The notes beneath the pieces are model-generated. The model saw only the letters and a program-made list of their open reading frames with translations. It did no database searches and was not told the origin of the DNA. The translations under genes and the position numbers were made by a program. A DNA stretch of 64,000 bases. Source: Kribbella pratensis. GTDB lineage: Bacteria > Actinomycetota > Actinomycetes > Propionibacteriales > Kribbellaceae. The stretch lies in the NCBI RefSeq assembly GCF_004365355.1, contig NZ_SODP01000001.1, forward strand, positions 2,549,473 to 2,613,472, given 5' to 3'. Positions 8,508 through 16,525 of this stretch are shown piece after piece (positions within the stretch are counted from its first letter, which is position 1; each line of letters starts with the position of its first letter).

Positions 8508-9737
8508 ATGCAGAACCTGGCACCGGTGATCAACCTGGGCCGCCACGACAGAACACTCCGACTGGCGTTCGCCGCCGCGGTGATCTCCCTCACGGCAGTA
8601 TTTGCCGCGGTGGGCTCGACAATCCCGCTGTTCAACATCTACCGAGCCCAGGAAGGGTTCACCAACGCCGACATCTCACTGACCGTCGTCGCCTACTCCG
8701 CCGCTACTCTCAGCACACTCTTGTTCCTGGGCCGATTGTCCAATCACCTGGGCCGACGGCCGGTCGCCGTCACCAGCCTGGAACTTCTCGCAGTGGCATG
8801 CCTGTTGCTCTTGAGCGTGCACGACATCGGCATGCTTATCGCGGCCCGGCTCCTGATGGGCTTCGGCGCCGGGCTGGCCAGCAGCAGCCTCACCGCCTAC
8901 ATCGTCGACACGGCACCGACCAGGCCGACCTGGCTGGCCTCCGTTGCTTCCAGCCAGACAGTGATGCTCGGTCTCGCCGTAGGCGCCATCACCTCCGGGG
9001 CCTTGGTCCAGTTCGGCCCGTGGCCACGCGATCTCGTCTATCTGCTCGTCATCGGCCTGCTCCTGCTATCTGCCGCACTCGTCGTCATCAGCCCTGAGAC
9101 AGTGACTCCGACGCCGGGCGGGTGGCACTCATTGCGCCCCAGCGTTCGCGTTCCGGTCCGAGTCAGGCATCTACTCCCCGTCGCGGCCGGCCTCTTCCTG
9201 GCGACCTGGGCAACCGGGGCCTTCTACCAGGCTTTCGTCCCCGCACTGGTCGCGGATCAACTGCACACCAGCAACTCACTCGTCCTGGGACTGGTCTTCG
9301 CCGCCTACATGGGCTCCAGCGCTTTGGGCGCTCCCCTTGGCGGCCGGTTCTCATCGGCGGCAGGTCAGCGCATCGGCATGACCGCCTTCCTGGCCGGATG
9401 GATCGGCCTGATCACAGCGATCACCACCGGCGCATTGCCGTTGTTCATCGCGGCAACGATCGTCGCGGGAGCCGCTCAAGGCATCGCCATCAGCGCCGCA
9501 ACCCGGGGCCTGCTCTTCGGCAGTACCCTGCCCGACCGGGCCCCCATCTTCGCCGTGATCTATCTCCTCAGCTACAGCGGCGCGACCGTCCCCAGCCTCA
9601 TCTCCGCCCGTCTGTCCACCATCTTCACCGTCCCGGAGATCGCCCGCGGGTACGCCGGACTTGCGATGATCGCCACCCTGCTGACTGCCTTTGCTGCGCG
9701 CAACCCGCACACCGACAGCGACCAAGAACGGCAGTGA
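8508..9737 (+). CDS. MFS drug-type transporter
   Basis: A 409-residue integral membrane protein with about 12 hydrophobic segments. A typical MFS loop 2-3 signature is present (FLGRLSNHLGRRPVAV), followed by a central cytoplasmic loop (residues about 200-225) and a second six-helix half. Proton-coupled efflux of small molecules is the usual role; the substrate cannot be read from sequence. The start at 8508 was chosen because GGAGAG precedes it, whereas the longer frame begins with an Arg/Gly-rich stretch that looks non-coding. A TetR-family gene (9788-10426) converges on it and is the obvious candidate regulator. Confidence 0.88.
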   Translation: MQNLAPVINLGRHDRTLRLAFAAAVISLTAVFAAVGSTIPLFNIYRAQEGFTNADISLTVVAYSAATLSTLLFLGRLSNHLGRRPVAVTSLELLAVACLLLLSVHDIGMLIAARLLMGFGAGLASSSLTAYIVDTAPTRPTWLASVASSQTVMLGLAVGAITSGALVQFGPWPRDLVYLLVIGLLLLSAALVVISPETVTPTPGGWHSLRPSVRVPVRVRHLLPVAAGLFLATWATGAFYQAFVPALVADQLHTSNSLVLGLVFAAYMGSSALGAPLGGRFSSAAGQRIGMTAFLAGWIGLITAITTGALPLFIAATIVAGAAQGIAISAATRGLLFGSTLPDRAPIFAVIYLLSYSGATVPSLISARLSTIFTVPEIARGYAGLAMIATLLTAFAARNPHTDSDQERQ

Positions 9738-9787
9738 TTGCGAACTGAGCGGCAAGCCCAAACCCCTGGGCATGTGCAGCTCATTGC

Positions 9788-10426
9788 CTACTTGTCGTCG
9801 GCCGACTTCGCGTGCGCCCGGACCGAGCCCATCGCCAGGTCGAGTGCGATCTGCATCGGTCCGGGATCGCGGGCCGCCTGGGCAAGAACATAGCCACCTT
9901 GGAGTGCGGCCATGATCCCCGTCGCCAGCGTCTGTGGATCGGCGTCCTCGGAGAGTGTGCCGTTGGACTTCATCCGCTCCAGCGCCGCGGTCAGCAGCGA
10001 GATCCAGGACGTGAGGTGCGCCTCGAGATCGATGCGTGCAGACTCGTCCTGGTCGGACAGTTCGGTCGACAGTGAGCCAAGTTCGCAGCCTCGCGTCCCG
10101 CGGCGTGCGGTCACTCGCTGGAGGATCGCCCTGCACCACCGGTCGAGGCCATTCAACGAGTCGACCCTGCGGAGATACTGCTCCTCACGCTCGAGCACAC
10201 GCTCGCCCCGCAAGGCGATGACCGCCTGGACCAAGGCGCTCTTGTCGCCGAAATGCCGGTAGAACTGCGACTTGCTCGTCCCACTCGCGGCGGTCACTTC
10301 GTCGAGCGTGGTCGCCGCCGCGCCCTTCAGAGACATGAGCTCGTCGGCAGCGGACACGATCCGGGCTCTCGTGGCCGCACCGCGTGCGGTGAGGCGGCGA
10401 TCGAGATCGTTCACTGTCCCGGGCAC
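9788..10426 (-). CDS. TetR/AcrR-family transcriptional regulator
   Basis: A 212-residue repressor. The N-terminal helix-turn-helix spans about residues 16-62 (ARIVSAADELMSLKGAAATT, then LDEVTAASGTSKSQFYRHFG). The C-terminal ligand domain carries RRGTRGCELGSLSTELSDQ, typical of the LmrA/YxaF-like subgroup that controls drug exporters and small oxidoreductases. It converges with the MFS gene and is divergent from the GNAT-hemerythrin gene 164 bases away. A perfect 16-bp palindrome at 12594-12609 in front of the hydrolase gene could be one of its targets, but this is inference. Confidence 0.92.
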   Translation of the reverse strand: MPGTVNDLDRRLTARGAATRARIVSAADELMSLKGAAATTLDEVTAASGTSKSQFYRHFGDKSALVQAVIALRGERVLEREEQYLRRVDSLNGLDRWCRAILQRVTARRGTRGCELGSLSTELSDQDESARIDLEAHLTSWISLLTAALERMKSNGTLSEDADPQTLATGIMAALQGGYVLAQAARDPGPMQIALDLAMGSVRAHAKSADDK

Positions 10427-10590
10427 GCAACGAGCTTATCGGGGCCGGGCAACGAATGCTGCCGCTTGTCGAGACACCGGATGTGCGACGCCGATCCCGC
10501 TCGACGCGTAAGTACCCGCGCCGGGGCCGACACCAACCTTCGTGAGGTGCAGGCACGCCGGCGCCCGGTCGGCAGGAAGGAACCACAGCG

Positions 10591-11640
10591 ATGAGAACCC
10601 TGGTGAACGACTCCGAGCACGACCTGGTCGTCGTCGAGAACGATGAACTGCGAAGGTACGAACTACTGGAGGCAGGCACGACCGTAGGGACCCTCGACTT
10701 CCGTGTACTCGGGTCCCGGCGTGTCCTCGGTCATACCGAGATCACTGAAGATCAGCGGGGCCGTGGCCTCGCCACAACTCTGATCACGGCAGTCCTCGAC
10801 GACCTCATCGCCGCGGGTGTCCGGGTCACGAACTACTGCCCTGCTGTCGAGCGATTCCTTCAGGGACATCCGGAGTACGTCGTGGTCCTCGATCCGTTGC
10901 ACCCGCCGATCCAGCCGCGCTCCGGTGCCCCGGCGGGCGGGAAACAGCAGGCGGATCACTCTGCCCCGCTGCAGCAGCTCGTCCATGCGCAGCACGGCAG
11001 GCTCAGAGACCTCGCCGCGCGTTCTCAGGATCCAAGCATGGACGGATTCGACAGACGTCGCAGCACAGACCAGTTCGCGGCCGTTGCCGCGCAGCATGCG
11101 GCAGCTGTTGCTGACGTCTTGCTGACCGCGGCCAGGGCATCGTCCGGTGAAGACGCCGCGGTCCTGCTCGAGAATCTGAGACAGTTCGAGCAGGCGCTGC
11201 GGGTACTCAAAGGTCGAGCGTACGGCGATGCGCGCTTCCTGGATCTCAGCGCCGCCGAGACCTGGCGAGAGGCCGAACGGCTACTGGCCGAGCACGAGTC
11301 CTGGGAGACGAAGGTCGTGGCCGGCCTGGAGCAGGTTCATGGCGCCGAGGGCACCACCGAGCTGGCTCGGGCCTTGGCGATTCGGCAATGGAGTTCGCCG
11401 ACGCGACCGCACCCCAACTCGCCCCATGCCGGCGTCGCCGGACACATTGCGCGTCAGCTCTGGCGCATCGCCGACTCGACCTGGGACGAACTGGAGGGAC
11501 GGGGGCTACCTACCGAGCCGATGATGCCCGCGAACGAGCATTCGACCTTGTCTCACTACCTGTTCGGGACCACTGACGACGCCGACCCCGCAGCGAAGCC
11601 TGGTACATCTCACACTCCGCAAGATTCCCGGAACCGGTAA
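10591..11640 (+). CDS. Fusion of GNAT-type (YjdJ-like) acetyltransferase and hemerythrin-like domain
   Basis: A 349-residue two-domain protein. Residues 1-105 match the short acetyltransferase family PF14542: the acetyl-CoA loop [13 protein letters not shown] and the C-terminal signature [17 protein letters not shown] linker (about 105-130) leads to an all-helical domain, roughly 130-320. This has spaced His and Glu residues ([68 protein letters not shown]), resembling actinobacterial hemerythrin-like HHE proteins, which bind a di-iron or similar metal centre. GGAAGGAA lies upstream of the start. The acetylation target and metal are unknown; the second-domain assignment is less certain than the first. 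Confidence 0.72.
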   Translation: MRTLVNDSEHDLVVVENDELRRYELLEAGTTVGTLDFRVLGSRRVLGHTEITEDQRGRGLATTLITAVLDDLIAAGVRVTNYCPAVERFLQGHPEYVVVLDPLHPPIQPRSGAPAGGKQQADHSAPLQQLVHAQHGRLRDLAARSQDPSMDGFDRRRSTDQFAAVAAQHAAAVADVLLTAARASSGEDAAVLLENLRQFEQALRVLKGRAYGDARFLDLSAAETWREAERLLAEHESWETKVVAGLEQVHGAEGTTELARALAIRQWSSPTRPHPNSPHAGVAGHIARQLWRIADSTWDELEGRGLPTEPMMPANEHSTLSHYLFGTTDDADPAAKPGTSHTPQDSRNR

Positions 11641-11676
11641 GGCCGGGCCCTCGATCGGCACACAAACAGAGACAGT

Positions 11677-11695
11677 CCGGGCCACTCCGGCCCGG
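11677..11695. promoter_or_regulatory. GC-rich inverted repeat upstream of the SDR gene
   Basis: CCGGGCC and GGCCCGG arms of 7 bp flank a 5-base spacer, between the stop at 11640 and the SDR start at 11717. It is either an intrinsic-type hairpin that ends the GNAT-hemerythrin transcript (no U-tract follows) or an operator in the SDR promoter, 22 bases upstream of its ATG. Confidence 0.45.
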
Positions 11696-11716
11696 CACGG
11701 ATCGAGGGGAAAGCTC

Positions 11717-12490
11717 ATGACCGGGTACTTCGAAGGCCGCAAGCTCATCGTCATCGGTGGGAGCAGCGGCATGGGTAAACAGACCGCGGTTGACGTCGCC
11801 GGGCAGGGAGGCAACGTCGTCATCGTCGGGCGTCAGCAGGACAGGGTCGATCAGACGGTCGCCGAACTCGGCGAGAAGAGCAAGGCCTGGGGAATCACCG
11901 CCGACCTCGCAGATCGCAAGCAGGTCGACGATGTGCAGGGGCAACTCGCCGCCGAGCATGGCGACGCGACGCTGCTGGTCAACGCGGCCGGGTTCTTCAT
12001 CCCCAAGGATTTCCTCGACTACAGCCCCGAGAACTACGACGCGTATCTGGAGCTCAATCGGGCAACCTTCTTCCTGACCCAGACCGTCGTACGAGGCATG
12101 AAGGCGGCGGGCTCCGGTGGTGCGATCGTCAACATCGGCAGCATGTGGGCCCATCAGGCGGTGGCGGCGACGCCGGCGACCGGGTACTCGATGGCGAAAG
12201 CCGGATTGCACGCCCTGACCCACAACCTGGCCATGGAACTCGCGGCCGACGGCATTCGCGTCAACGCGGTGGCGCCGGCGGTGGTGGCCACGCCGTTGTA
12301 CGAGGGCTTCATCCCTGCTGACCAGCTCGAGGAAGCCGTGAAGGGGTTCGACAGCTTCCACCCCCTGGGACGGGTCGGCACAGCCCAGGACATTGCCTCG
12401 TCGATCGTCTTCCTCCTCTCGCCGGAAGCCAGCTGGATCACCGGCGCGATTCTGAACGTCGACGGCGGCGTGATGGCCGGGCGCAACTGA
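11717..12490 (+). CDS. Short-chain dehydrogenase/reductase
   Basis: A 257-residue classical SDR, an NAD(P)-dependent oxidoreductase. The cofactor motif is GGSSGMGK near residue 14. The LVNAAG segment is near 92-97, followed by the structural Asn in ELNRATFF, a catalytic Ser in NIGSMW, and the YSMAK catalytic pair. The C-terminal [13 protein letters not shown] motif is also intact. A strong GAGGGGAA ribosome site precedes the ATG. The alpha/beta hydrolase follows 149 bases later in the same direction, and the two could share a small redox/detoxification role. The substrate is not recognisable. Confidence 0.93.
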   Translation: MTGYFEGRKLIVIGGSSGMGKQTAVDVAGQGGNVVIVGRQQDRVDQTVAELGEKSKAWGITADLADRKQVDDVQGQLAAEHGDATLLVNAAGFFIPKDFLDYSPENYDAYLELNRATFFLTQTVVRGMKAAGSGGAIVNIGSMWAHQAVAATPATGYSMAKAGLHALTHNLAMELAADGIRVNAVAPAVVATPLYEGFIPADQLEEAVKGFDSFHPLGRVGTAQDIASSIVFLLSPEASWITGAILNVDGGVMAGRN

Positions 12491-12593
12491 CGGCCGAATA
12501 GGCGAACCTGGCCGGTGGTTGCTCTTGAGATCTGCAGGAGCACCTACGGGGCCGGCCGGGGGCCGACGGTGATTGCAGACCGATCTTGCCGAC

Positions 12594-12609
12594 GAGCGAG
12601 CGCTCGCTC
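12594..12609. promoter_or_regulatory. Perfect 16-bp palindrome, TetR-type operator candidate
   Basis: GAGCGAGCGCTCGCTC is a perfect palindrome 30 bases upstream of the hydrolase ATG at 12640. The form (GAGCGAGC mirrored with no spacer) resembles operators of several TetR-family regulators. The closest TetR gene is at 9788-10426, about 2.2 kb away. Confidence 0.55.
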
Positions 12610-12639
12610 CCGTCCCTGTCGAATGAGGGTGGAACACCC

Positions 12640-13503
12640 ATGACGAGTTTTCGGACCGTGTCGGCCGGTGGGCTGGAGGTCTTCTACCGCGAGGCGGGGA
12701 AGCCAGGAGCACCGAAACTCCTGCTGCTGGGCGGATTCCCCTCGTCGTCCCACCAGTTCCGGAACTTGATGCCGGCACTCGCCGACAGGTTCCACCTGGT
12801 CTCGATCGACTACCCCGGATTCGGGAATACGGAGATGCCTGATCCGGACGACTGGGACTACACCTTCGACCACCTCACAGAGATCGTCGACGAGGCATTG
12901 CTCGCCATCGACTTCACCGGACCGATGGGGCTGTACATGCACGGCCACGGTGGCCCGATCGGGAACCGGCTGATCTCGCTTCATCCGGACTGGCTGCGGT
13001 GGCAGGTCATCCAGAATGCCAACGTGTACGAGGCGGGTCTCACCGAGATCTGGGACGGGATGCGTGACGGCCTCTGGGCCAACCGCAATACCGAGACCGA
13101 AGCGCGGCTCGAGGCGTTGCTCGAACCGGAAGCAGTGAAAGCCATCTATCTGACCGGCCACGCCGATCCGACGAAGATCAGCCCGGACAACTGGAACCTG
13201 GATCTGCATTTCCTGGCCCGGCCGGACGCACGCAGAGTGCAACTGGATCTCTTCTACGACTACCGGACGAACACCGCCCGCTACGCCGCTTGGCAGCGGC
13301 GACTGCGCCGCGAACAGCCGAGAACGCTGATCTTCTGGGGGCAGGGAGACATCTTCTTCACCCCAGCCGGTGGAGAGGCGTACCTGCGCGATCTCCCCGA
13401 CGCGAAGCTGATCCGCCTGAACTCCGGACACTTTGCGACGGAGGACTGCCTGCAAGAGATCGTTGACGGGATCAACAGTTTCTACGACGCAACCTTTGGA
13501 TAG
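12640..13503 (+). CDS. Alpha/beta-hydrolase-fold protein with nucleophile replaced by Gly
   Basis: A 287-residue protein of the alpha/beta hydrolase fold related to haloalkane dehalogenase-like hydrolases: LLLLGGFPSSSHQFRNLMP (oxyanion region, about 27-45), VSIDYPGFG, a cap region, then FWGQGDIFFTP (catalytic acid) and NSGHFATEDC (catalytic His). The nucleophile elbow reads YMHGHGGPIGNRL, so the position normally occupied by Asp or Ser (as in QDYGGPIG relatives) is Gly102, codon GGC at 12943-12945. One base separates GGC from GAC (Asp). The protein may be catalytically dead, use another residue, or reflect a point mutation. GAGGGTGG precedes the chosen ATG; an upstream in-frame ATG at 12586 is less likely. 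It converges on the molybdopterin gene nine bases away. Confidence 0.82.
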   Translation: MTSFRTVSAGGLEVFYREAGKPGAPKLLLLGGFPSSSHQFRNLMPALADRFHLVSIDYPGFGNTEMPDPDDWDYTFDHLTEIVDEALLAIDFTGPMGLYMHGHGGPIGNRLISLHPDWLRWQVIQNANVYEAGLTEIWDGMRDGLWANRNTETEARLEALLEPEAVKAIYLTGHADPTKISPDNWNLDLHFLARPDARRVQLDLFYDYRTNTARYAAWQRRLRREQPRTLIFWGQGDIFFTPAGGEAYLRDLPDAKLIRLNSGHFATEDCLQEIVDGINSFYDATFG

Positions 13504-13512
13504 CCGGCACGG

Positions 13513-14112
13513 TCAGTCGAATTCGTAGCGTTGCTCGCGCCAGGGATCGCCGTGATTGTGGTAGCCGGCTCGCTCCCAGAAGCCCGGCTCGTCCCGCAAC
13601 GACAGCTGCAGTCCGTTCAGCCATTTGGCCGACTTCCAGAAGTACAGGTGCGGGACCAGCAGCCGGGCAGGACCGCCATGCAGCGCCGCGAGGTCCTGTC
13701 CGTCGTACCGATAGACGATCCATGCCTTCCCGTCGCGGAGCTCGGCCAACGGCAGGTTGGTCGTGTAGCCGCCGTACGAGGTCGCCGTGACATGGGTCGC
13801 CGCGGTGATGACGTCGTCCAGGAACGCATCGACGGGAACGCCTTCCCAGCGTGTGCCGAACTTGGACCACCTTGTGACGCAGTGGATGTCGGCGACCACC
13901 GATTCAGAGGGCAGTGCGAGCAGATCCTGCCACCGCCAGGTCCGTTGCACGCCGGTCTCGGAGGTGACCGTGAACTCCCACTTGTCCTTGGGGATCAGCG
14001 GAGTCACGCTCGCTGACAGCACCGGGAAGTCGTCGGTGAGGTGCTGGCCAGGTGGAAGTCTGGGCTCATCGGCTCCCCCTCTGCCGTGGAATCCGCGGTT
14101 GACGATTCCCAT
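13513..14112 (-). CDS. Soluble molybdopterin-dependent oxidoreductase (sulfite oxidase/YedY-like), paralogue 1
   Basis: A 199-residue protein made of only the Mo-pterin binding domain (PF00174). The Mo-ligating cysteine is Cys78 in ADIHCVTRWS. GVPVDAFLDDV, YGGYTTNLPLAEL, HGGPARLLVPHLYFWKSAKW and GYHNHGDPWREQRY are family signatures. No signal peptide is seen, so it is probably cytoplasmic, unlike MsrP/YedY. The start follows GGAGG. It is closely similar to the protein at 17245-17841, but here it stands alone with no reductase partner. Its natural substrate is unknown; sulfoxide or nitrate/nitrite-type reductions are possible. Confidence 0.88.
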   Translation of the reverse strand: MGIVNRGFHGRGGADEPRLPPGQHLTDDFPVLSASVTPLIPKDKWEFTVTSETGVQRTWRWQDLLALPSESVVADIHCVTRWSKFGTRWEGVPVDAFLDDVITAATHVTATSYGGYTTNLPLAELRDGKAWIVYRYDGQDLAALHGGPARLLVPHLYFWKSAKWLNGLQLSLRDEPGFWERAGYHNHGDPWREQRYEFD

Positions 14113-14163
14113 CTCACCCTCCTCGCCTGCAGATCTCTGATCCCGCCCGTCGGCCGAGGTTGC

Positions 14164-14832
14164 TCAGGCGATCTGCTGCTCCGCCAGATAGCCGGCATCG
14201 ACCAAGGCGGTGCGCAGCTTACGGCGGGCATCGAACATCATCTTGTAAATTGCATTCTGGGTCGCGCCGAGCTGATCGGCCAGTACGTCGGTAGGCATCC
14301 CGTTCAGCACCAGCGCGACGAAGACGATCCGCTGCTTCGCGGTCAGATTCTCGTCGACGGCCCGATGCACGGCCTGCATCAGCTCCCGGCTCTCGGCATG
14401 CGCCTCCGGCTCGATCCCCAGCCGCGCCGGCAGACGGTCCCAGTCGTCGTCGTCGAAGGCAACGCCGGAGCGCTGCCAGAAGTGCCGGTTCACCTTCGCC
14501 GCCACGTCGAAGATCACGAACTTGTACGCCCAAGTAGTGAACTTGCAATCACCGCGGAACGTCTCGACCTTGCCGCAGATCGCCAGCAAGGCATCAGCGG
14601 CTGCTTGGTGCGCGATGTCGTCCACCTCCGGACCGACGAGTCGCAACCTCGCCGCCCGCCGCCCGACCTCCGCCCGTGCGGCGCGCAGGAGAACCTCGTA
14701 CAACCGTCGGCTCGCGAACTCACGCCGGTCCCCGTTGCTGCTCAGGTCGTCGACCCAGGCACGGTTCTCTCGCGCCACCTCCGGGGAGACAACCCGCACC
14801 TGCGGCAACGACTCGGAACCTTCGCTCTTCAT
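14164..14832 (-). CDS. ECF-type RNA polymerase sigma factor
   Basis: A 222-residue sigma-70-family protein. Region 2 runs from about residue 38 to 120 (LVGPEVDDIAHQAAADALLA, FRGDCKFTTWAYKFVIFDVA) and region 4 from about 165 to 215 (LTAKQRIVFVALVLNGMPTD, then GATQNAIYKMMFDARRKLR). The ATG at 14832 follows CGGAG; in-frame ATGs further upstream run through AT-rich sequence that looks like promoter. The 268-base upstream gap carries two related near-palindromes. A small zinc-finger gene and a 112-residue gene lie upstream in the same direction, the reverse of the usual sigma-then-anti-sigma order. Confidence 0.9.
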   Translation of the reverse strand: MKSEGSESLPQVRVVSPEVARENRAWVDDLSSNGDRREFASRRLYEVLLRAARAEVGRRAARLRLVGPEVDDIAHQAAADALLAICGKVETFRGDCKFTTWAYKFVIFDVAAKVNRHFWQRSGVAFDDDDWDRLPARLGIEPEAHAESRELMQAVHRAVDENLTAKQRIVFVALVLNGMPTDVLADQLGATQNAIYKMMFDARRKLRTALVDAGYLAEQQIA

Positions 14833-14868
14833 GGATCTCCGGCGATCATCGGACGGTGAAACAACAAT

Positions 14869-14886
14869 ATGGACGATACAGTCCAT
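14869..14886. promoter_or_regulatory. Inverted repeat just upstream of the ECF sigma gene
   Basis: ATGGAC and GTCCAT arms flank a 6-base core (GATACA), 37 bases upstream of the sigma factor ATG. The core GGACGATACAGTCC agrees at 11 of 14 positions with the site at 15073-15086, suggesting one protein binds both. A role in sigma gene control is inferred. Confidence 0.5.
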
Positions 14887-15072
14887 TTTGTACTCCGTCC
14901 ACTCGGCATCCGAGCGACCCCCTCCGACGGACACACGTATCCCCTGGTCAAGTCGATACCAGTGGCAATCATCAACGGTAGAAGGTGATTACCACCACAG
15001 ACCATCCCGGCCAGAGCCCGATCAACAGCACGTTGATCTCGGCCTCAAGGTCGGAGCACTGGGGCACCAATT

Positions 15073-15086
15073 GGTCTATATAGTCC
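15073..15086. promoter_or_regulatory. Second related near-palindrome in the sigma-factor leader
   Basis: GGTCTATATAGTCC, with one mismatched pair from a full palindrome, sits just after the stop of the 112-residue gene and is related to the site at 14869-14886. The AT-rich core is unusual for this GC-rich sequence and could also be part of a promoter. The 186-base interval between the two sites holds no gene. Confidence 0.4.
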
Positions 15087-15100
15087 GATTTGCTCAGGAG

Positions 15101-15439
15101 TTACTGATAGCGGCCGTCGAACGTCACGCCGTCACGAAGGCCGGTGAATCTGAGCCCGACGATGCGGCCGTCCTCGACCATCCAGCGAAGTACGTAGCAG
15201 GCTCGGTACGAAGGCGGCCAGAACGAACAGAACCGGCCGTCGTCGTCGACGTACCACTCCCCCGCGCTGTCACCGCCTCGCTCGGAGTAGGTGGTCCGCC
15301 CGTCGACGGTGAAGAGCTGAGTCGCGCCGTCGCCGTACACCAGCCGAGCGGCAGTCACCGCCTTGGGGATGTCGGCTACAGCCACCGCTGCGCCGTCCTC
15401 AGCCTGGATTCCCCGTAACAGTTCGTTCATCGCGTCCAC
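15101..15439 (-). CDS. Conserved hypothetical protein (about 112 aa)
   Basis: A small soluble protein with no signal peptide or membrane segment. The C-terminal half (GEWYVDDDGRFCSFWPPSYRA, then LRWMVEDGRIVGLRF) has the alternating strand pattern of small beta-sheet proteins and faintly recalls DUF995-type proteins, but I do not recognise the family with confidence. The frame opens with GTG at 15439, and an ATG three codons later (15430) is an equally possible start. It begins six bases after the zinc-finger gene stop, so the two are coupled. Function unknown. Confidence 0.65.
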   Translation of the reverse strand: MDAMNELLRGIQAEDGAAVAVADIPKAVTAARLVYGDGATQLFTVDGRTTYSERGGDSAGEWYVDDDGRFCSFWPPSYRACYVLRWMVEDGRIVGLRFTGLRDGVTFDGRYQ

Positions 15440-15445
15440 GACCTC

Positions 15446-15691
15446 TCATCCTGGTTGGGGGCCGCCGTGAAGGCCCTCGTCCTGCACGGCGGCCAACAGT
15501 CCGTCGGCAGCTTCCGCGCAGGCATCACAGGCGGCAAGGTGCGACGCCACTCCGGGATAGTGCTCGGCAGCGTCGATTCCGGCGGCGAGTAGCTCGACAT
15601 AGACGTGCAGAACAGCCCTCGCCGTGTCACACCCGACGTCCCGCGGATCGGTGGTCAGCAACCGCTCCAGCCCCTCAGGCCACCCCGTCAT
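15446..15691 (-). CDS. Small zinc-finger protein, possible anti-sigma factor
   Basis: An 81-residue protein whose C-terminal part holds a His-x3-Cys-x2-Cys motif (VASHLAACDACAEAADGL), the hallmark of zinc-binding anti-sigma domains (ZAS/zf-HC2). No membrane segment is present, so it would be a soluble anti-sigma factor. AGGTGGAAGG precedes the ATG. Proximity to the ECF sigma gene at 14164-14832 supports partnership, though the gene order is unusual and a different role is possible. Confidence 0.7.
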   Translation of the reverse strand: MTGWPEGLERLLTTDPRDVGCDTARAVLHVYVELLAAGIDAAEHYPGVASHLAACDACAEAADGLLAAVQDEGLHGGPQPG

Positions 15692-15829
15692 GACCTTCCA
15701 CCTCTACCTGTGATCAGTAGTCCCGGGCGCCGTCGGCCCCTGCTGGATATCCGTTAGTGCCCGGATGGCCGCGGATCTTACTCGCCGGTTCGAAGTCCGT
15801 CCGGCAGACCTATCGACGAAGCTGAGGAC

Positions 15830-16210
15830 TCAGGGAGCGATCTCCAGCCTGGTGATGAGGCCGTCGGCGAGGGTGAAGCGGTAGATGACGTCGACGACGC
15901 CACCGGGGAAGTCGCCCTCCAGATGGTTGGCGACCGCGTACTGGGTGTCGTTCAGCTTCTCGACGTGGCTGATCTCGACGGTGTAGGTGTATTCGCTGGC
16001 CTCGGTCTCGCGCCAGCGGTGGATCTCGTCGTGACCGGTGTAGGTGTTGCCGTTGTCGACCACGGTGGCGTCGGCCGCGAACGCCGACAGGAGGTCGTGA
16101 GCATTCGCCTTGTGCTGCGGATCGGCCTCACGCAGGTACCTCGTGATCGCCGCCGGCAGGTGCTTCGCCAGCTCGGCGGCGGTCGGGTCGGGCGGGGTCT
16201 GGATGGTCAT
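15830..16210 (-). CDS. SnoaL/NTF2-like protein
   Basis: A 126-residue protein of the NTF2/SnoaL fold: helices in the first half (AELAKHLPAAITRYLREADP, then NAHDLLSAFAADATVVDNG), followed by GHDEIHRWR and a curved sheet (YTVEISHVEKLNDTQYAVAN, VVDVIYRFTLADGLITRLEI). These proteins act as small-molecule isomerases, cyclases or binding proteins, and the function cannot be assigned. It follows the DUF6510 gene by 52 bases in the same direction, so it may be the last gene of the Dps-molybdopterin operon. Confidence 0.82.
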   Translation of the reverse strand: MTIQTPPDPTAAELAKHLPAAITRYLREADPQHKANAHDLLSAFAADATVVDNGNTYTGHDEIHRWRETEASEYTYTVEISHVEKLNDTQYAVANHLEGDFPGGVVDVIYRFTLADGLITRLEIAP

Positions 16211-16262
16211 CAGGGGCCTTTCAAGGTGAGGGTGAAGGTCGTGTCACAGGGCGACGCCGGCA

Positions 16263-16520
16263 TCAGACCGGCGGAAGAACCGGCTGTGGCATTCCGGGCA
16301 GGTCGATGCAGTACATTCCGCGGCGTTCGGTGAGCATCAGGAGGATGGTGTCGCAGTCCCTGCAACGGGCCACCGTGCCCGGTCCTGACATGTACACCGC
16401 CATCTCCGCCACGACCCCGGTGCGACGGCAACCCGGGCACTCGTAGCCCATCGTGGTCATGTCGCGCCCGAAGAGGTCGCGCAGGACGCCCGCCATGGCA
16501 TTGCCATCGAGAGGTTCCAT
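16263..16520 (-). CDS. DUF6510 small zinc-ribbon protein
   Basis: An 85-residue protein with two CxxC pairs (YECPGCRRTG and ARCRDCDTIL), a zinc-ribbon layout, and the family landmarks LDGNAMAGVLRDLFG at the N terminus and ERRGMYCIDL near the C terminus. DUF6510 genes commonly sit beside soluble molybdopterin oxidoreductase and FAD/NAD reductase genes, exactly as here, so a role in that electron-transfer system is likely but unproven. The ATG at 16520 follows GGGGTG and starts five bases after the reductase stop. Confidence 0.88.
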   Translation of the reverse strand: MEPLDGNAMAGVLRDLFGRDMTTMGYECPGCRRTGVVAEMAVYMSGPGTVARCRDCDTILLMLTERRGMYCIDLPGMPQPVLPPV

Positions 16521-16525
16521 CTTCG

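Noticed and set aside
12586..12639. Upstream in-frame start for the alpha/beta hydrolase
   Set aside because: The extra 18 residues cover part of the palindrome region and have a poorer ribosome site than ATG 12640.
15780..15810. tRNA-like T-loop sequence (GGTTCGAAGTCC)
   Set aside because: Neighbouring bases do not form a T stem, and no anticodon or acceptor stem can be drawn around it.
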